A DNA stretch of 64,000 bases from Gammaproteobacteria bacterium (GCA_021772985.1 JAJFKX010000036.1:62001-126000), one strand, 5' to 3'; positions 15,811 to 25,313 are shown, numbered from the stretch's first letter. The notes: a model not told the origin generated them from the sequence alone. A program made the numbers and translations.

Positions 15811-17097
15811 ATGAACCAGAGCCGTTTTATCGCACCACCACAAATATCAACATTGCCTTCGAGCACCGGCACAGCGCTGGATCGACGGGTTCGTCAGACC
15901 GTACTTAACCGGCTCAGCGGAATTCAGGATGCCGGATTACGAATTATCGACCGGCACGAACATTTCTCAGTTGGTGATGAAACCGCCAGCCTGACGGCAA
16001 CTATCGAAGTGCATGATTCACGTTTCTGGCGGATGTTGGCTTCGGGTGGAAGCGTTGGCGCTGGTGAAGCTTATATGTATGGGCTGTGGGACTGTGACAA
16101 ATTGACCCAGGTAATTCGAGTATTGGCTCGTAACCGCAGTATTTTGCCAGGTCTGGAACCCAGCAAAAGCTGGTTCCTCAGGGTGGCGTTGCAGCTATGG
16201 CACCGCCGGAACCGCAATAGTTTGACCGGCAGTCGCAAAAATGTTGCGTCGTACTATGATTTGAGTAATGGTTTTTTCAAGCTGTGGCTGGATGAACGGA
16301 TGATGTTTTCATCGGCCTGGTACCAGGAACCGTACTGGACATTAGAACAGGCGCAGGAAGCCAAGCTGGATAGGATTTGCCAGCAACTTAATTTGCAACC
16401 ACACCACCATATCCTTGAAATTGGAACCGGCTGGGGCGGGTTTGCTATCTATGCAGCTAAAAAATATGGTTGTGAGGTAACTACCACTACGATTTCACAA
16501 GCACAGTATCAGGAATCCATGGGACGGATTCGTAATGCCGGTTTAGCAGGGAAAGTGCACTTATTGTGCGATGATTATCGCCAGCTGACCGGGCAATATG
16601 ACCGGGTTGTATCGATCGAGATGGTGGAGTCGGTTGGTGCTGAATATGTCGATTTGTTTTTCCAGAAAGTAGCCGACTTATTGAAAGATGACGGTGAAGC
16701 GCTGATCCAGTCGATTACCATTGAGGACCATCGCTATGAGTCGGCGGTGAAAAGTATGGATTTCATCAAACGCTACATTTTTCCTGGCAGTTTCATTCCT
16801 GGTCTGACACGTCTGCGAGAGGCAGTGGCTACCACTGATATGCAGGTCAAGGACGTGTTTGAAATTGGTCAAAGCTATGCCTTGACGCTGTCGACCTGGC
16901 GGAAACGTTTCATCGATCAGATTGAAGAGATCAAACGACAGGGTTTTGGTCAGCCGTTTATCCGGATGTGGTTGTTTTATCTGTGCTACTGCGAAGGCAG
17001 TTTTGCAGAAGGAGCCTTGGATAATGTGCAGTTGCATATCACCAAACCCCGACTGGATGAGGCCTCTGCTAGCAGTGATGATGACCCGTTAATTTAA
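15811..17097 (+). CDS. Cyclopropane-fatty-acyl-phospholipid synthase family methyltransferase
   Basis: A 428-residue SAM-dependent methyltransferase of the CFA synthase family, which modifies unsaturated acyl chains of membrane phospholipids. After a ~110-residue N-terminal domain come VASYYDLSNGFFKLWLDERM (substrate channel), the SAM-binding LEIGTGWGGFA at about residue 202, VVSIEMVESVGAEY and the C-terminal LCYCEGSFAEG. ATG 15811 is preceded by a full AGGAGG at nine bases. In many proteobacteria such genes lie beside a flavin amine oxidase, DUF1365 and an anti-sigma cluster; none is here, so it is a solitary copy. Cyclopropanation is likely, but related enzymes make methylated or furan fatty acids. 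Confidence 0.9.
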   Translation: MNQSRFIAPPQISTLPSSTGTALDRRVRQTVLNRLSGIQDAGLRIIDRHEHFSVGDETASLTATIEVHDSRFWRMLASGGSVGAGEAYMYGLWDCDKLTQVIRVLARNRSILPGLEPSKSWFLRVALQLWHRRNRNSLTGSRKNVASYYDLSNGFFKLWLDERMMFSSAWYQEPYWTLEQAQEAKLDRICQQLNLQPHHHILEIGTGWGGFAIYAAKKYGCEVTTTTISQAQYQESMGRIRNAGLAGKVHLLCDDYRQLTGQYDRVVSIEMVESVGAEYVDLFFQKVADLLKDDGEALIQSITIEDHRYESAVKSMDFIKRYIFPGSFIPGLTRLREAVATTDMQVKDVFEIGQSYALTLSTWRKRFIDQIEEIKRQGFGQPFIRMWLFYLCYCEGSFAEGALDNVQLHITKPRLDEASASSDDDPLI

Positions 17098-17421
17098 ACC
17101 TCGTTACTTTCCAGGTGGCATAGCCTGCAGTTTTTATCCTGTATGGTCTGATGCAAAATCATTGATTGATGTGATCACAGTATGCTTTGGTCGGACATTA
17201 TCGGCTTCAGTCCCGGTAGCTTAAACATTTCATAACTGCAACCTGGGAAATGGAATTTCCATCAATATTATCAAACGGTTATTTAGCGCTGACATAACTG
17301 GTCATGTAGCGCACTTTTGCCATTCGGCGTTATACTAAATCGGCTTTATCAGATTTCCCTTAGAGTCAGCAAGCCTTGATACCCAGACCCTTTGATAAAC
17401 ATTTGAGCTAATAACGTATAT
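17098..17421. other. Intergenic region, 324 bases, probable sensor-kinase promoter
   Basis: The only notable signals are TATACT at 17331-17336, a good -10 hexamer about 85 bases before the kinase ATG but without a recognisable -35, and a short TGTGATCACA palindrome near 17169. No ORF, RNA gene or strong terminator is visible. Confidence 0.35.
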
Positions 17422-18798
17422 ATGTCTTTAAACCGGCTTGAATACTGGTTAACCACGCCAATCAGTGTGTTATGGCGTGATGTTCAGGATGGTCAGATCA
17501 GCAATAAACTGGTGCGGGTATTTGTGTTGCAAATGCTGGCTATCAGTATGGCCGCTGCCTTGGGAGGCTGGGTGGCTACATTGGTGGTTGAAAGGGTGTT
17601 GGTTAAACAGTCACTAGATGCAGAAGCGCAATATTTCTGGCAACAACGAAGACAAAACCCCCGTCATCCGTTGCCAGATACCTACAATTTGATAGGTTAT
17701 CTGGCGGTTGGAGGCGATCAGCGCCGGGTACCGTTAGCTCTGCGGCAGGAGCAGGTTGGATACCGACGGATCAATATTCCTCGCCGTGGGCAGCTGATTG
17801 TGCATATTACCCGGCAGTCTGAAGACTGGTTATATCTGACTTTTGATCAAGGCCAGGTCACCAGAGCATCGTTTATTTTTGGGGTCGCGCCGTTGGTGGC
17901 AGCGTTATTGGTTATATATTTTCTGACCTGGCTGGGTTATATCAGCTCTAAGCGCGCGCTATCGCCATTGGTTAAATTGGCTGAGCGGGTGGAGTCGTTT
18001 GACTTTCGCGGAACCGATATTGACGACCTTAATCTCAAGGATATTGCTGCAGAAGCGGATATTGAAACCCTATCCTTGCTACGTGCATTTGAACATTTTA
18101 CCCAGCGGTTACAAACCATGCTGGAACGAGAACGGTTGTTTACCCGCAATGCCAGCCATGAGTTGCGCACGCCGATTGCAGTAGTGCTGGCCAATCTGGA
18201 TTTGCTGCAACAGCGAGTACACGACCCGGAACAGAGTGCAGAAATTATCAAACGCATGCGTCGGGCCGGGCATGATATGCAAGGCTTGATTGAAACATTG
18301 CTGCTGCTTGCCCGTGACGATCATAAAGTCCTGAACCGAAAAACTGTTAATGCCAGGGAGCTGGCACAGCGTGAGCTGGAAATGCAGGCGGCAGCCTGTG
18401 CCCACCCGGGGGTAACGCATGCCTTGATTACAGAGCAGCAGTTATTGGTTGAGGCGCCGGAGCGGGTAGTCAGCATGGTATTTGCCAATTTATTACGCAA
18501 TGCGTTTACCTATACAACCAGCGGGCATGTGGATGTGATTATCCGGCGTCGCTCAGTGGTCATTCAGGATACCGGAATAGGCATGAGCCCGCAGGATCTG
18601 GATCATGCTTTCGAGCCATTTTTCCGGGGTGGCAATCACAGTGATGAAGGCTATGGACTGGGATTAGCGCTGGTAGCCCGGTTATGCCAGAACTATGGCT
18701 GGAAGATCAAGGCCGATAGCGTCCAGGATCGCGGCACGGAAGTCACCATCGTATTTCCAGAATCCAGCTGGACTCAGCAGTCGGGTAGTAATCTTTAG
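17422..18798 (+). CDS. Two-component sensor histidine kinase
   Basis: A 458-residue inner-membrane kinase. Two membrane helices (about 33-56 and 152-173) bracket a ~95-residue periplasmic sensor; a HAMP-like linker follows. The phosphoacceptor is His246 in ASHELRTP. The ATPase has the N box (VFANLLRNAF), G1 (VVIQDTGIGM), an F box (HAFEPFFRG) and G2 (GYGLGLALV), so it should be active. The order of domains suggests an EnvZ/QseC-type OmpR-group kinase. Its likely partner is the response-regulator gene that converges on it 37 bases downstream, an unusual arrangement because such pairs are normally in one operon. The sensed signal is unknown. Confidence 0.92.
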   Translation: MSLNRLEYWLTTPISVLWRDVQDGQISNKLVRVFVLQMLAISMAAALGGWVATLVVERVLVKQSLDAEAQYFWQQRRQNPRHPLPDTYNLIGYLAVGGDQRRVPLALRQEQVGYRRINIPRRGQLIVHITRQSEDWLYLTFDQGQVTRASFIFGVAPLVAALLVIYFLTWLGYISSKRALSPLVKLAERVESFDFRGTDIDDLNLKDIAAEADIETLSLLRAFEHFTQRLQTMLERERLFTRNASHELRTPIAVVLANLDLLQQRVHDPEQSAEIIKRMRRAGHDMQGLIETLLLLARDDHKVLNRKTVNARELAQRELEMQAAACAHPGVTHALITEQQLLVEAPERVVSMVFANLLRNAFTYTTSGHVDVIIRRRSVVIQDTGIGMSPQDLDHAFEPFFRGGNHSDEGYGLGLALVARLCQNYGWKIKADSVQDRGTEVTIVFPESSWTQQSGSNL

Positions 18799-18835
18799 CC
18801 CGCTTTTTTCCAAACAGCGGCGCGAAGTCTGTTTG

Positions 18836-19549
18836 TTACAGGTCTTGTGGTCGGGCCACCTTAAAACCCATGCCCTGAACGGTATGCACCAGTTTGGTGG
18901 GAAACGGGCGGTCGACAATTTTGCGTAGGTTGTACATATGACTGCGCAGAGTATCGGAGTCGGGCATCAATTCACCCCATAATTCATGTTCCAGCGCTTC
19001 CCGGCTGACCAGCCGTGGTGATTCCCGCATCAGGATTTTCAGAATACGCATCGCCGTTGGGGATAACTTCAGCCGCCGTTCACCGCGTTCGACGTTCATG
19101 GTATTGGTGTCAAACACCAGATCATCTATCTGCATGATACCGTTGTGGGCCTCACCTCGAGCCCGGCGAACCAAAGCTTGAATACGTGCTTCCAGTTCCG
19201 GTAGCTCAAATGGTTTGACCATATAGTCATCTCCACCCATGCTGAAAGCTTCAAGTTTGTCATCCAGTTGATCGCGCGCGGTCAACACCAATATAGGGAT
19301 ATTACAGCCTTGTTCACGAAGTTTATGACAGACTTCAATGCCATCCATTTTCGGCAGCATTAAGTCCAGCACAATGCAATCATATAAGTTACTGCTCGCC
19401 AGGTTATAAGCGATACTGCCATCGCTGGCATAGTCGACCGCCATTTTGGCGCCCTCCAGGTAACTGCCAACGGTGACCGCAAGGTCTTTATGGTCTTCGA
19501 CCAATAAAACATCAATATTGTCCACGTCGACTTTTATTGCATGCTGCAT
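18836..19549 (-). CDS. OmpR/PhoB-family response regulator
   Basis: A 237-residue regulator. The receiver domain has the acidic pair Glu18/Asp19, phosphoacceptor Asp62 (VLDLMLPKMDG), Thr90 and Lys112 (VKPFE). A winged-helix DNA-binding domain follows, with LSREALEHELW-like helix (VSREALEHELWG) and the recognition region TLRSHMYNLRKIVD. It converges with the sensor kinase gene and is divergent from an ABC exporter gene, 110 bases between starts. This places its promoter next to that of the exporter and makes the exporter and itself plausible targets. Confidence 0.93.
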   Translation of the reverse strand: MQHAIKVDVDNIDVLLVEDHKDLAVTVGSYLEGAKMAVDYASDGSIAYNLASSNLYDCIVLDLMLPKMDGIEVCHKLREQGCNIPILVLTARDQLDDKLEAFSMGGDDYMVKPFELPELEARIQALVRRARGEAHNGIMQIDDLVFDTNTMNVERGERRLKLSPTAMRILKILMRESPRLVSREALEHELWGELMPDSDTLRSHMYNLRKIVDRPFPTKLVHTVQGMGFKVARPQDL

Positions 19550-19659
19550 GGCTGCATATCCTTGTAGGGTTCTTGTGAATTTAATGTACTAATAATGCAA
19601 ACGATGCGTGAATGTAGCGTTAAATCTCACTAAATACAACCAAAGTTGTAGTTAACTAT

Positions 19660-21426
19660 ATGATTGATAATAGAAAAAAAGGCGAATTACGCAGTCTAAA
19701 TGCCTTGTTGCCGCTATTCAGGCCTTATCGGGTGCCATTGGTGTTCGCGAGTGTATTTCTGATGATCTCAGCGGCAGCCACATTGGTGCTGCCGGTTGCT
19801 GTGCGACAAGTGATTGATCAGGGTTTTGGGGCAAACGATCCAACCGGTATTGATCGCTGGTTCTGGCTGTTGTTTGCTGCAGCGGCGGTGATGGCAGCTG
19901 CCGGTGGCCTGCGATATTACTTCGTATCCTGGCTTGGCCAGCGCCTGGTAACGGATTTGCGGGGTAAAGTTTATGCCAATGTGATGCGTTTAAGCCCGGT
20001 ATTTTTCGAATCCACCAAAACCGGTGAAGTGCTTTCCCGATTGAACACCGATACCACCCTGGTGGAAAGTCTGGTGGGCAGTAATGTTTCATTTGCGCTG
20101 CGAAATTCGGTGATGCTGTTGGGGGCTGCCATTATGTTGATGGTCACCAGTCCACGGTTGGCGGCGATGATGCTGGTGTTGATTCCGCTGATTATTGTGC
20201 CGATCAAAGTGATCGGGACCCGGGTGCGGCGGTTATCACGTATCGGCCAAGACAAGATCGCTGAATTCACAGCGCTTGGTACAGAAACTGTTAACGCGAT
20301 GCCGACTGTTCAAGCGATGGTTCAGGAACAACGCGAGAGTGAACGCTTTGCGGCAGCAGCCGAGCAGGCGTTCATTGCCAGTCGAAACCGAATTAGAGCC
20401 GATGTGGTGATGATCGTGACCGTGATCATGCTCAGCTTTGGTGGCATTGTGTTTATTTTGTGGTTGGGCGCACATGCAGTGCTGGATGGAGGAATGAGCG
20501 GCGGGGAACTGGGGCAGTTTGTATTGTACGCACTGATTGCAGCTGCGGCGGTGGGCGGTTTAGGCGAAATGTGGGGCAGCGTGCAACGGGCGGCCGGTGC
20601 CTTGGAACGATTATTGGAACTGCTGCATGCAAAGCCACAGATTGCAGCACCTGAAAAACCGGTAAAATTACCTGCGGTTGCACACGGCAAAGGATTGGGG
20701 ATTTGTTTTGATCAGGTCAGCTTTGCCTATCCAGCACGCCCCGAGCTACCCGTTCTGAATGATTTGAGCTTCACCATTAATCCAGGTGAAAGCGTTGCGC
20801 TGGTTGGCCCTTCCGGTGCCGGAAAGACCACTATTCTGCAAATGCTGATGCGCTTTTATGATCCGCAACAAGGGCGGGTGCTGGTCAATGGCACTGATAT
20901 CCGGGAGTTGGACCCCCAGGACCTACGCCGGATGCTGGCATTGGTTCCTCAGGATACAGTGATATTTTCCGGTGATGTTAACGATAACATCAGTTATGGA
21001 CAACCTGCTGCAGAGCAACAGCAGATCCAGGCGGCAGCCGGTCAGGCGCATGCCGATGAGTTTGTACAACAATTGCAAGATGGCTATGCGACTTATCTGG
21101 GCGAGCGTGGTCAACGATTATCCGGTGGCCAGCGGCAGCGGATCGCCATCGCCAGAGCAGTATTGCTTGATCCGCCACTGCTATTGCTGGATGAGGCTAC
21201 CAGTAATCTGGATGCTGAAAGTGAGCGCCGGGTACAACAGGCGATTGATGCATTGCGGATTGATCGGAGCATGATCATCATTGCCCACCGGCTGGCAACC
21301 ATTCGTAAGGCGGACAGGATATTGCTGCTGGATAAAGGCCAATTGCAGGCTGAGGGCACACATGCTGAGCTATTGGAAAAGTCTGAGCTGTATGCACACT
21401 TGGCCAGCCTGCAGTTTTTGAGCTAA
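19660..21426 (+). CDS. ABC exporter half-transporter (MsbA-like, permease fused to ATPase)
   Basis: A 588-residue ABC-B type exporter. Six membrane helices occupy residues ~20-310, and the nucleotide-binding domain follows with Walker A GPSGAGKT at 383-390, the signature LSGGQ at 487-491, Walker B LLLLDEATSNLD and the H-loop IIAHRL. It must dimerise. MsbA-like proteins flip lipids or export drugs and peptides; no peptidase-like extension or lipid-pathway neighbour points to a substrate. Divergent positioning from the response-regulator gene suggests that the two-component pair controls it, perhaps in an envelope stress or drug response. Confidence 0.92.
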   Translation: MIDNRKKGELRSLNALLPLFRPYRVPLVFASVFLMISAAATLVLPVAVRQVIDQGFGANDPTGIDRWFWLLFAAAAVMAAAGGLRYYFVSWLGQRLVTDLRGKVYANVMRLSPVFFESTKTGEVLSRLNTDTTLVESLVGSNVSFALRNSVMLLGAAIMLMVTSPRLAAMMLVLIPLIIVPIKVIGTRVRRLSRIGQDKIAEFTALGTETVNAMPTVQAMVQEQRESERFAAAAEQAFIASRNRIRADVVMIVTVIMLSFGGIVFILWLGAHAVLDGGMSGGELGQFVLYALIAAAAVGGLGEMWGSVQRAAGALERLLELLHAKPQIAAPEKPVKLPAVAHGKGLGICFDQVSFAYPARPELPVLNDLSFTINPGESVALVGPSGAGKTTILQMLMRFYDPQQGRVLVNGTDIRELDPQDLRRMLALVPQDTVIFSGDVNDNISYGQPAAEQQQIQAAAGQAHADEFVQQLQDGYATYLGERGQRLSGGQRQRIAIARAVLLDPPLLLLDEATSNLDAESERRVQQAIDALRIDRSMIIIAHRLATIRKADRILLLDKGQLQAEGTHAELLEKSELYAHLASLQFLS

Positions 21427-21518
21427 TCGTTTGCGCTATATTGGGTTATTGAATTAATGATGGCCCAACGGAGCTTGGATTTTTAGTAAACTACGTATTT
21501 AATCTGTTTGGATATTGC

Positions 21519-22457
21519 ATGTATGCTTTGATTTGCGGCTCGCTCGCTTACGACACCATCATGGTGTTTCCGGATCATTTCAAAAAGCACATTCTGCCCG
21601 ACAAGATTCACATGTTGAGTGTGTCTTTTCTGGTGCCGGAAATGCGACAGGAATTTGGTGGTTGTGCCGGAAATATCAGTTACAACCTGAAAATGCTTGG
21701 TGGCGAGCCTTTGCCGATGGCTGCAGTAGGCAGAGGTTTTGAGCCCTATCGCGAATACTTCACCAAATTGGATATCAACCTGGATTGTGTCCGTTACATT
21801 GATGAAGAATTTACCTCACAATGTTTTATTACTACCGATCTGGATGGCAATCAGATTACTGCATTTCATCCCGGGGCGATGCAACTCAGTCATTTGAATA
21901 AAATTCCAGAAATAAAGCATGACATCTCAATCGGGATTATTGGTCCGGATGGCCGGGAAGGGATGTTGTCCAATAGCCAGGGTTTTTCTGAATGCGGTAT
22001 TCCGCATATTTTTGATCCAGGCCAGGCCATGCCATTGTTTGATGGTGAGGAGTTCAAGGGTTTTATCGAACGTGCCAATTGGGTTGCGCTGAACGAATAC
22101 GAAGCGCAGTTGATCATGGATCGTACCGGTTGGAACGAACAGCAGATTGCTCAACGGGTGGAAGCCATGTTTATTACCCATGGCGGCAAAGGTTCGAGCG
22201 TCTATACCGAAGCAGGTGAGGTGCAGATTGAGGCGGTGAAACCTGAATCGATTCAGGATCCGACCGGTTGTGGTGATGCCTATCGGGCGGGTCTGATATA
22301 TGGCATTTCCAATGATATGGACCTGGAAACTGCGGCCCGGCTTGGCTCACTAATGGGCTCTTTGAAAATTGCTTGTCAGGGACCGCAGAACCATAAATTT
22401 TCCCAAGCGGAAATTGCCGAGAAATTTAAACAGTCGTTTGGCTATAGTTATCAGTAG
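21519..22457 (+). CDS. PfkB-family carbohydrate/adenosine kinase-like protein
   Basis: A 312-residue ribokinase-fold enzyme. The N-terminal GG motif is EFGGCAGNISYNLKMLGG and the C-terminal signature is DPTGCGDAYRAGLIYG at 247-262, where Asp253 is the catalytic base and the GCGD forms the anion hole. ITHGGKGS precedes it. The sequence style is closest to bacterial adenosine-kinase-like PfkB proteins, but the sugar or nucleoside substrate cannot be read from the sequence. It follows the ABC gene by 92 bases with no visible terminator, so partial read-through is possible. Confidence 0.88.
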   Translation: MYALICGSLAYDTIMVFPDHFKKHILPDKIHMLSVSFLVPEMRQEFGGCAGNISYNLKMLGGEPLPMAAVGRGFEPYREYFTKLDINLDCVRYIDEEFTSQCFITTDLDGNQITAFHPGAMQLSHLNKIPEIKHDISIGIIGPDGREGMLSNSQGFSECGIPHIFDPGQAMPLFDGEEFKGFIERANWVALNEYEAQLIMDRTGWNEQQIAQRVEAMFITHGGKGSSVYTEAGEVQIEAVKPESIQDPTGCGDAYRAGLIYGISNDMDLETAARLGSLMGSLKIACQGPQNHKFSQAEIAEKFKQSFGYSYQ

Positions 22458-22527
22458 CGGTGTGCTGCTAATTGATCGACAGGTCAGGGCTTGCAATTAA
22501 AGCGTGAAATGTAGTGGGCTAGTGCGA

Positions 22528-23304
22528 CTACCCCACGCCAAGCAACCCGGTATTAACCACGCCGTCATCTGACAAATTAAACCAGCGTGCCCTGGGGCCG
22601 CGCGTATCCAATTTGAATTCCTCGCAACCGGGTACAGCGCAAGCTGAAGCGGATGGTGCTCCCAACAATTGAATGCGGTGATTGCCGATAAGCTTTTCGC
22701 CATGCCAGCCATGGTGAATATGTCCCCAGGCAATGGCTTTAATACTGTGCGGGTGTGATTCCAGCCAGTGCCACAATAACTCCGGATTTTGTAATTTGAA
22801 CCGGTCTATCCATGGTGTGCCGACCGCAACTGGTTGATGATGTAGAGATAAAATTGTTGGCAATTTCGGATCGATAGTATCGAGTACCGACAGTTTTTTC
22901 TGGTCCAAGTCACCGGCTGGCTGCTGCGGCAGGTTACTGTCCAGCCATACCAGTTGCCAGCCATTAATAATCCACGGATTGTGCCAAACGAATACCTGAT
23001 CAGTCAGTGTTTTTTGCATCATTGCAAAATCATCATGATTTCCTGGAAAGGCCATGGCCGGTATTTGCAGCGGCGCAATCCAGCCATTCAAACGCTGATA
23101 GACTTCCTCTGTAGCATGTTCAGCAAGATCGCCACTGAGTATTAAGGCATCTGGTTGCCAGTCGGCAGTAGCCTTCAGGACACGACCTAGGTTGAATTCG
23201 GGGTTAATGCCCCGGTAATTATCAGCCGGATCAATCTTCAAATGACAATCCGATAACTGTAGTAATCGCAGACTCATCGGGGCATCATAACCGTTAATCG
23301 TCAT
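22528..23304 (-). CDS. CpdA-like metallophosphoesterase (cyclic-nucleotide phosphodiesterase)
   Basis: A 258-residue calcineurin-like phosphoesterase with all dimetal motifs: SDCHL (D-x-H), SGDLAEH, FPGNHDD, LHHQP and WGHIHHG. The spacing and overall length fit the class III cAMP phosphodiesterase CpdA (IcpA), which lowers cAMP and affects Crp signalling, though related enzymes hydrolyse other phosphodiesters. Two starts are possible: ATG 23304 or ATG 23277; neither has a clear Shine-Dalgarno. The 5' end is back-to-back with the O-methyltransferase gene, leaving 19 bases between start codons if the long form is used. Confidence 0.85.
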   Translation of the reverse strand: MTINGYDAPMSLRLLQLSDCHLKIDPADNYRGINPEFNLGRVLKATADWQPDALILSGDLAEHATEEVYQRLNGWIAPLQIPAMAFPGNHDDFAMMQKTLTDQVFVWHNPWIINGWQLVWLDSNLPQQPAGDLDQKKLSVLDTIDPKLPTILSLHHQPVAVGTPWIDRFKLQNPELLWHWLESHPHSIKAIAWGHIHHGWHGEKLIGNHRIQLLGAPSASACAVPGCEEFKLDTRGPRARWFNLSDDGVVNTGLLGVG

Positions 23305-23323
23305 TCAATTGCAGGAGTTTTCC

Positions 23324-23986
23324 ATGTCGCGCGCCAGCAAATTTCTCGATCCAACTATTGCCGCATACATTAACGAAGTCAGTATCCATGAGCCGGAACT
23401 GGCTGCCCAACTGCGTAAAGAAACAGCTGTGCTTAGTGAGGCCAATATGCAGATTGCACCTGAACAGGGGCAATTGATCAAAGTCATGCTGGGCTTGACC
23501 CATGCCAAACGTTGCCTCGAAGTAGGGGTGTTTACCGGTTACAGCAGTTTAATCACTGGCTTGGCATTACCTGATGATGGGGAATTGATCGCCTGTGATG
23601 TCTCTGAAGAATGGACTTCAATAGCTCGCAAATACTGGCAGGCTGCTGGTGTTGAACACAAGATCAAGCTGCATCTGCAACCTGCCGAAGATACCTTGCA
23701 GGCACTTCTGGACGACGGTCAGGCAGGCAGTTTTGATTTTGCTTTTATTGATGCAGATAAGGAAAATTATGACGCTTATTTTGAAGCCTGCTTGAAATTG
23801 GTACGCACCGGTGGGCTGATAATGTTGGACAATATGTTGTGGTCAGGCAATGTGGTGGTAGACACAATCGATGATCCGGATACCGTGGCATTGCGTAATT
23901 TGAATTTAAAACTGCACAAAGATGAGCGGGTCACAGTCATGATGCTGGCGATGGCCGATGGTATCTCGCTGGTGGTAAAACGATAA
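23324..23986 (+). CDS. Class I SAM-dependent O-methyltransferase
   Basis: A 220-residue methyltransferase of the caffeoyl-CoA/catechol O-methyltransferase family. Motif I is LEVGVFTGYSSL, then ACDVSEEW, and the metal-binding region FDFAFIDADKENYDAYFE followed by GGLIMLDNMLWSG provides the Asp/Asn ligands for Mg2+. ATG 23324 is favoured because GCAGGAG lies six bases upstream. Bacterial members methylate small hydroxylated aromatics, but the native acceptor is usually unknown. It is divergent from the CpdA-like gene. Confidence 0.9.
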   Translation: MSRASKFLDPTIAAYINEVSIHEPELAAQLRKETAVLSEANMQIAPEQGQLIKVMLGLTHAKRCLEVGVFTGYSSLITGLALPDDGELIACDVSEEWTSIARKYWQAAGVEHKIKLHLQPAEDTLQALLDDGQAGSFDFAFIDADKENYDAYFEACLKLVRTGGLIMLDNMLWSGNVVVDTIDDPDTVALRNLNLKLHKDERVTVMMLAMADGISLVVKR

Positions 23987-24085
23987 ACAGTGATAGTGCG
24001 CTGATCAATAAACCATTTTTATCTGGCTTCCGTTGCCAATAAAAAATTTCCGAATCATCAACACTAATCCGGGCTGATATAACAA

Positions 24086-24829
24086 ATGCTATATATCGGT
24101 CTGGTTTTTGCCGGCATTTTGGCCTGGACTATAAGCACCCTGACTGCCGGTGGCGCAGCTATGTTGGTGATTCCGGTCTTGGGTGTGTTATTGGGAGTGG
24201 AACTGGTGGCGCCGATATTATCAGTTGCTACAGTTATGGCCAACCCAGCGCGGGCCCTGATGTTTCGCAAGTTTATCCGTATGGATGTTATTCGCTGGTT
24301 GCTTCCCGGCAGTTTGTTTGGGGCGATCTTTGGCAGTTGGTTGTTGAGTCGCAGCAATCCGATTTGGATTCAATTGCTGTTGGGCATATTTCTTGGCTCA
24401 ATCATGCTGCAATATCGGTGGGGTAAGTCCGGCCGAAGTTTTGCGGTTCCCGGCTGGTGGTTTTTGCCGATTGGTATTGTGGTTGCTTCGTTATCTGCAC
24501 TCACTGGTGCTACCGGACCGGTACTCAATCCATTTTTATTAAATTATGGTTTGATAAAAGAAGACATGATCGGCACCAAGTCATTCAATTCACTATTTAT
24601 GCAACTGACCAAAGTTGGTGCTTATATAAGCCTGGGGATTATGAGTCAACAGGCGTGGCTGGCAGGTTTGGCTTTGGGCAGCGGTGCAATTTTTGGTGCT
24701 TATCTGGCCAAACAGCAGTTATTGAAAATTTCTCCGGCTCAGTTTCGAATGGGTGTGTTGATGATGATGACCATCAGCGGCATCGTCATGCTTGTGGATG
24801 CTTTGAGAAGGCTTTTATCGGTGGGTTAG
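24086..24829 (+). CDS. TauE/SafE family membrane transporter
   Basis: A 247-residue inner-membrane protein with seven to eight hydrophobic helices in two halves. The repeated motif typical of the family appears as TAGGAAMLVIPVLGVLLGV in the first half and SALTGATGPVLNPFLLNYG in the second. TauE/SafE proteins are predicted exporters of sulfite, sulfoacetate or related organosulfur anions. There are no sulfur-metabolism genes nearby, so the substrate is open. No Shine-Dalgarno is apparent before ATG 24086. Confidence 0.87.
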   Translation: MLYIGLVFAGILAWTISTLTAGGAAMLVIPVLGVLLGVELVAPILSVATVMANPARALMFRKFIRMDVIRWLLPGSLFGAIFGSWLLSRSNPIWIQLLLGIFLGSIMLQYRWGKSGRSFAVPGWWFLPIGIVVASLSALTGATGPVLNPFLLNYGLIKEDMIGTKSFNSLFMQLTKVGAYISLGIMSQQAWLAGLALGSGAIFGAYLAKQQLLKISPAQFRMGVLMMMTISGIVMLVDALRRLLSVG

Positions 24830-24869
24830 CCGGTGGCGTAACCCAGCGATTCGAAACCTGAATTAAGAT

Positions 24870-25199
24870 TTAGGCTTCAGCTACTTTGGCATCGGGTGCG
24901 TTACGTTGCACAGAAGCAACACCATTTTTGCAGCCACTAGCAGTTTTATACATCTGGCTTTGACCAATAACCTGGCCATTGCTGGCCTTCAAAGTAAAGT
25001 ACTGACGGCCATCTTTGGCTTCTTTGATTTCAAAGCGGCTTTCGTCTTTGCAGTTGGTGCGTACGGATTCGATACCGTTGTCACAACTTTTACGTGAAGC
25101 ATATTGCTGACTGGTCAAAATGACTTCACCATTACCGGCTTTCAGTACAAAATAATCCTTGCCACTGGAGCCTTTGCTGATTACAAACTTGCCTGCCAT
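24870..25199 (-). CDS. YegP-like protein with two DUF1508 repeats
   Basis: A 109-residue cytoplasmic protein made of two tandem DUF1508 modules: GKDYFVLKAGNGEVILTSQ..YASRKSCDNGIESV and GRQYFTLKASNGQVIGQSQ..YKTASGCKNGVASV. The fold is a small beta-beta-alpha unit seen in E. coli YegP, whose biochemical role is not established. ATG 25199 has a strong AAGGAG; the frame is open upstream but lacks coding character. It ends with an acidic, Ala-rich tail. Confidence 0.93.
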   Translation of the reverse strand: MAGKFVISKGSSGKDYFVLKAGNGEVILTSQQYASRKSCDNGIESVRTNCKDESRFEIKEAKDGRQYFTLKASNGQVIGQSQMYKTASGCKNGVASVQRNAPDAKVAEA

Positions 25200-25313
25200 G
25201 CTGTTCTCCTTTTGGTTTTCTTTAATTGGTGAATTCGGATTGTGGCACAGTTGCCAATTCAGGGCCAGTCGACGTATGGTGATCAGGTTGCAAGATGTTT
25301 CCAATTGGTATAA

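Noticed and set aside
18800..18820. CCGCT/AGCGG hairpin between kinase and regulator genes
   Set aside because: Only five pairs with an 11-base loop; not convincing as a bidirectional terminator.
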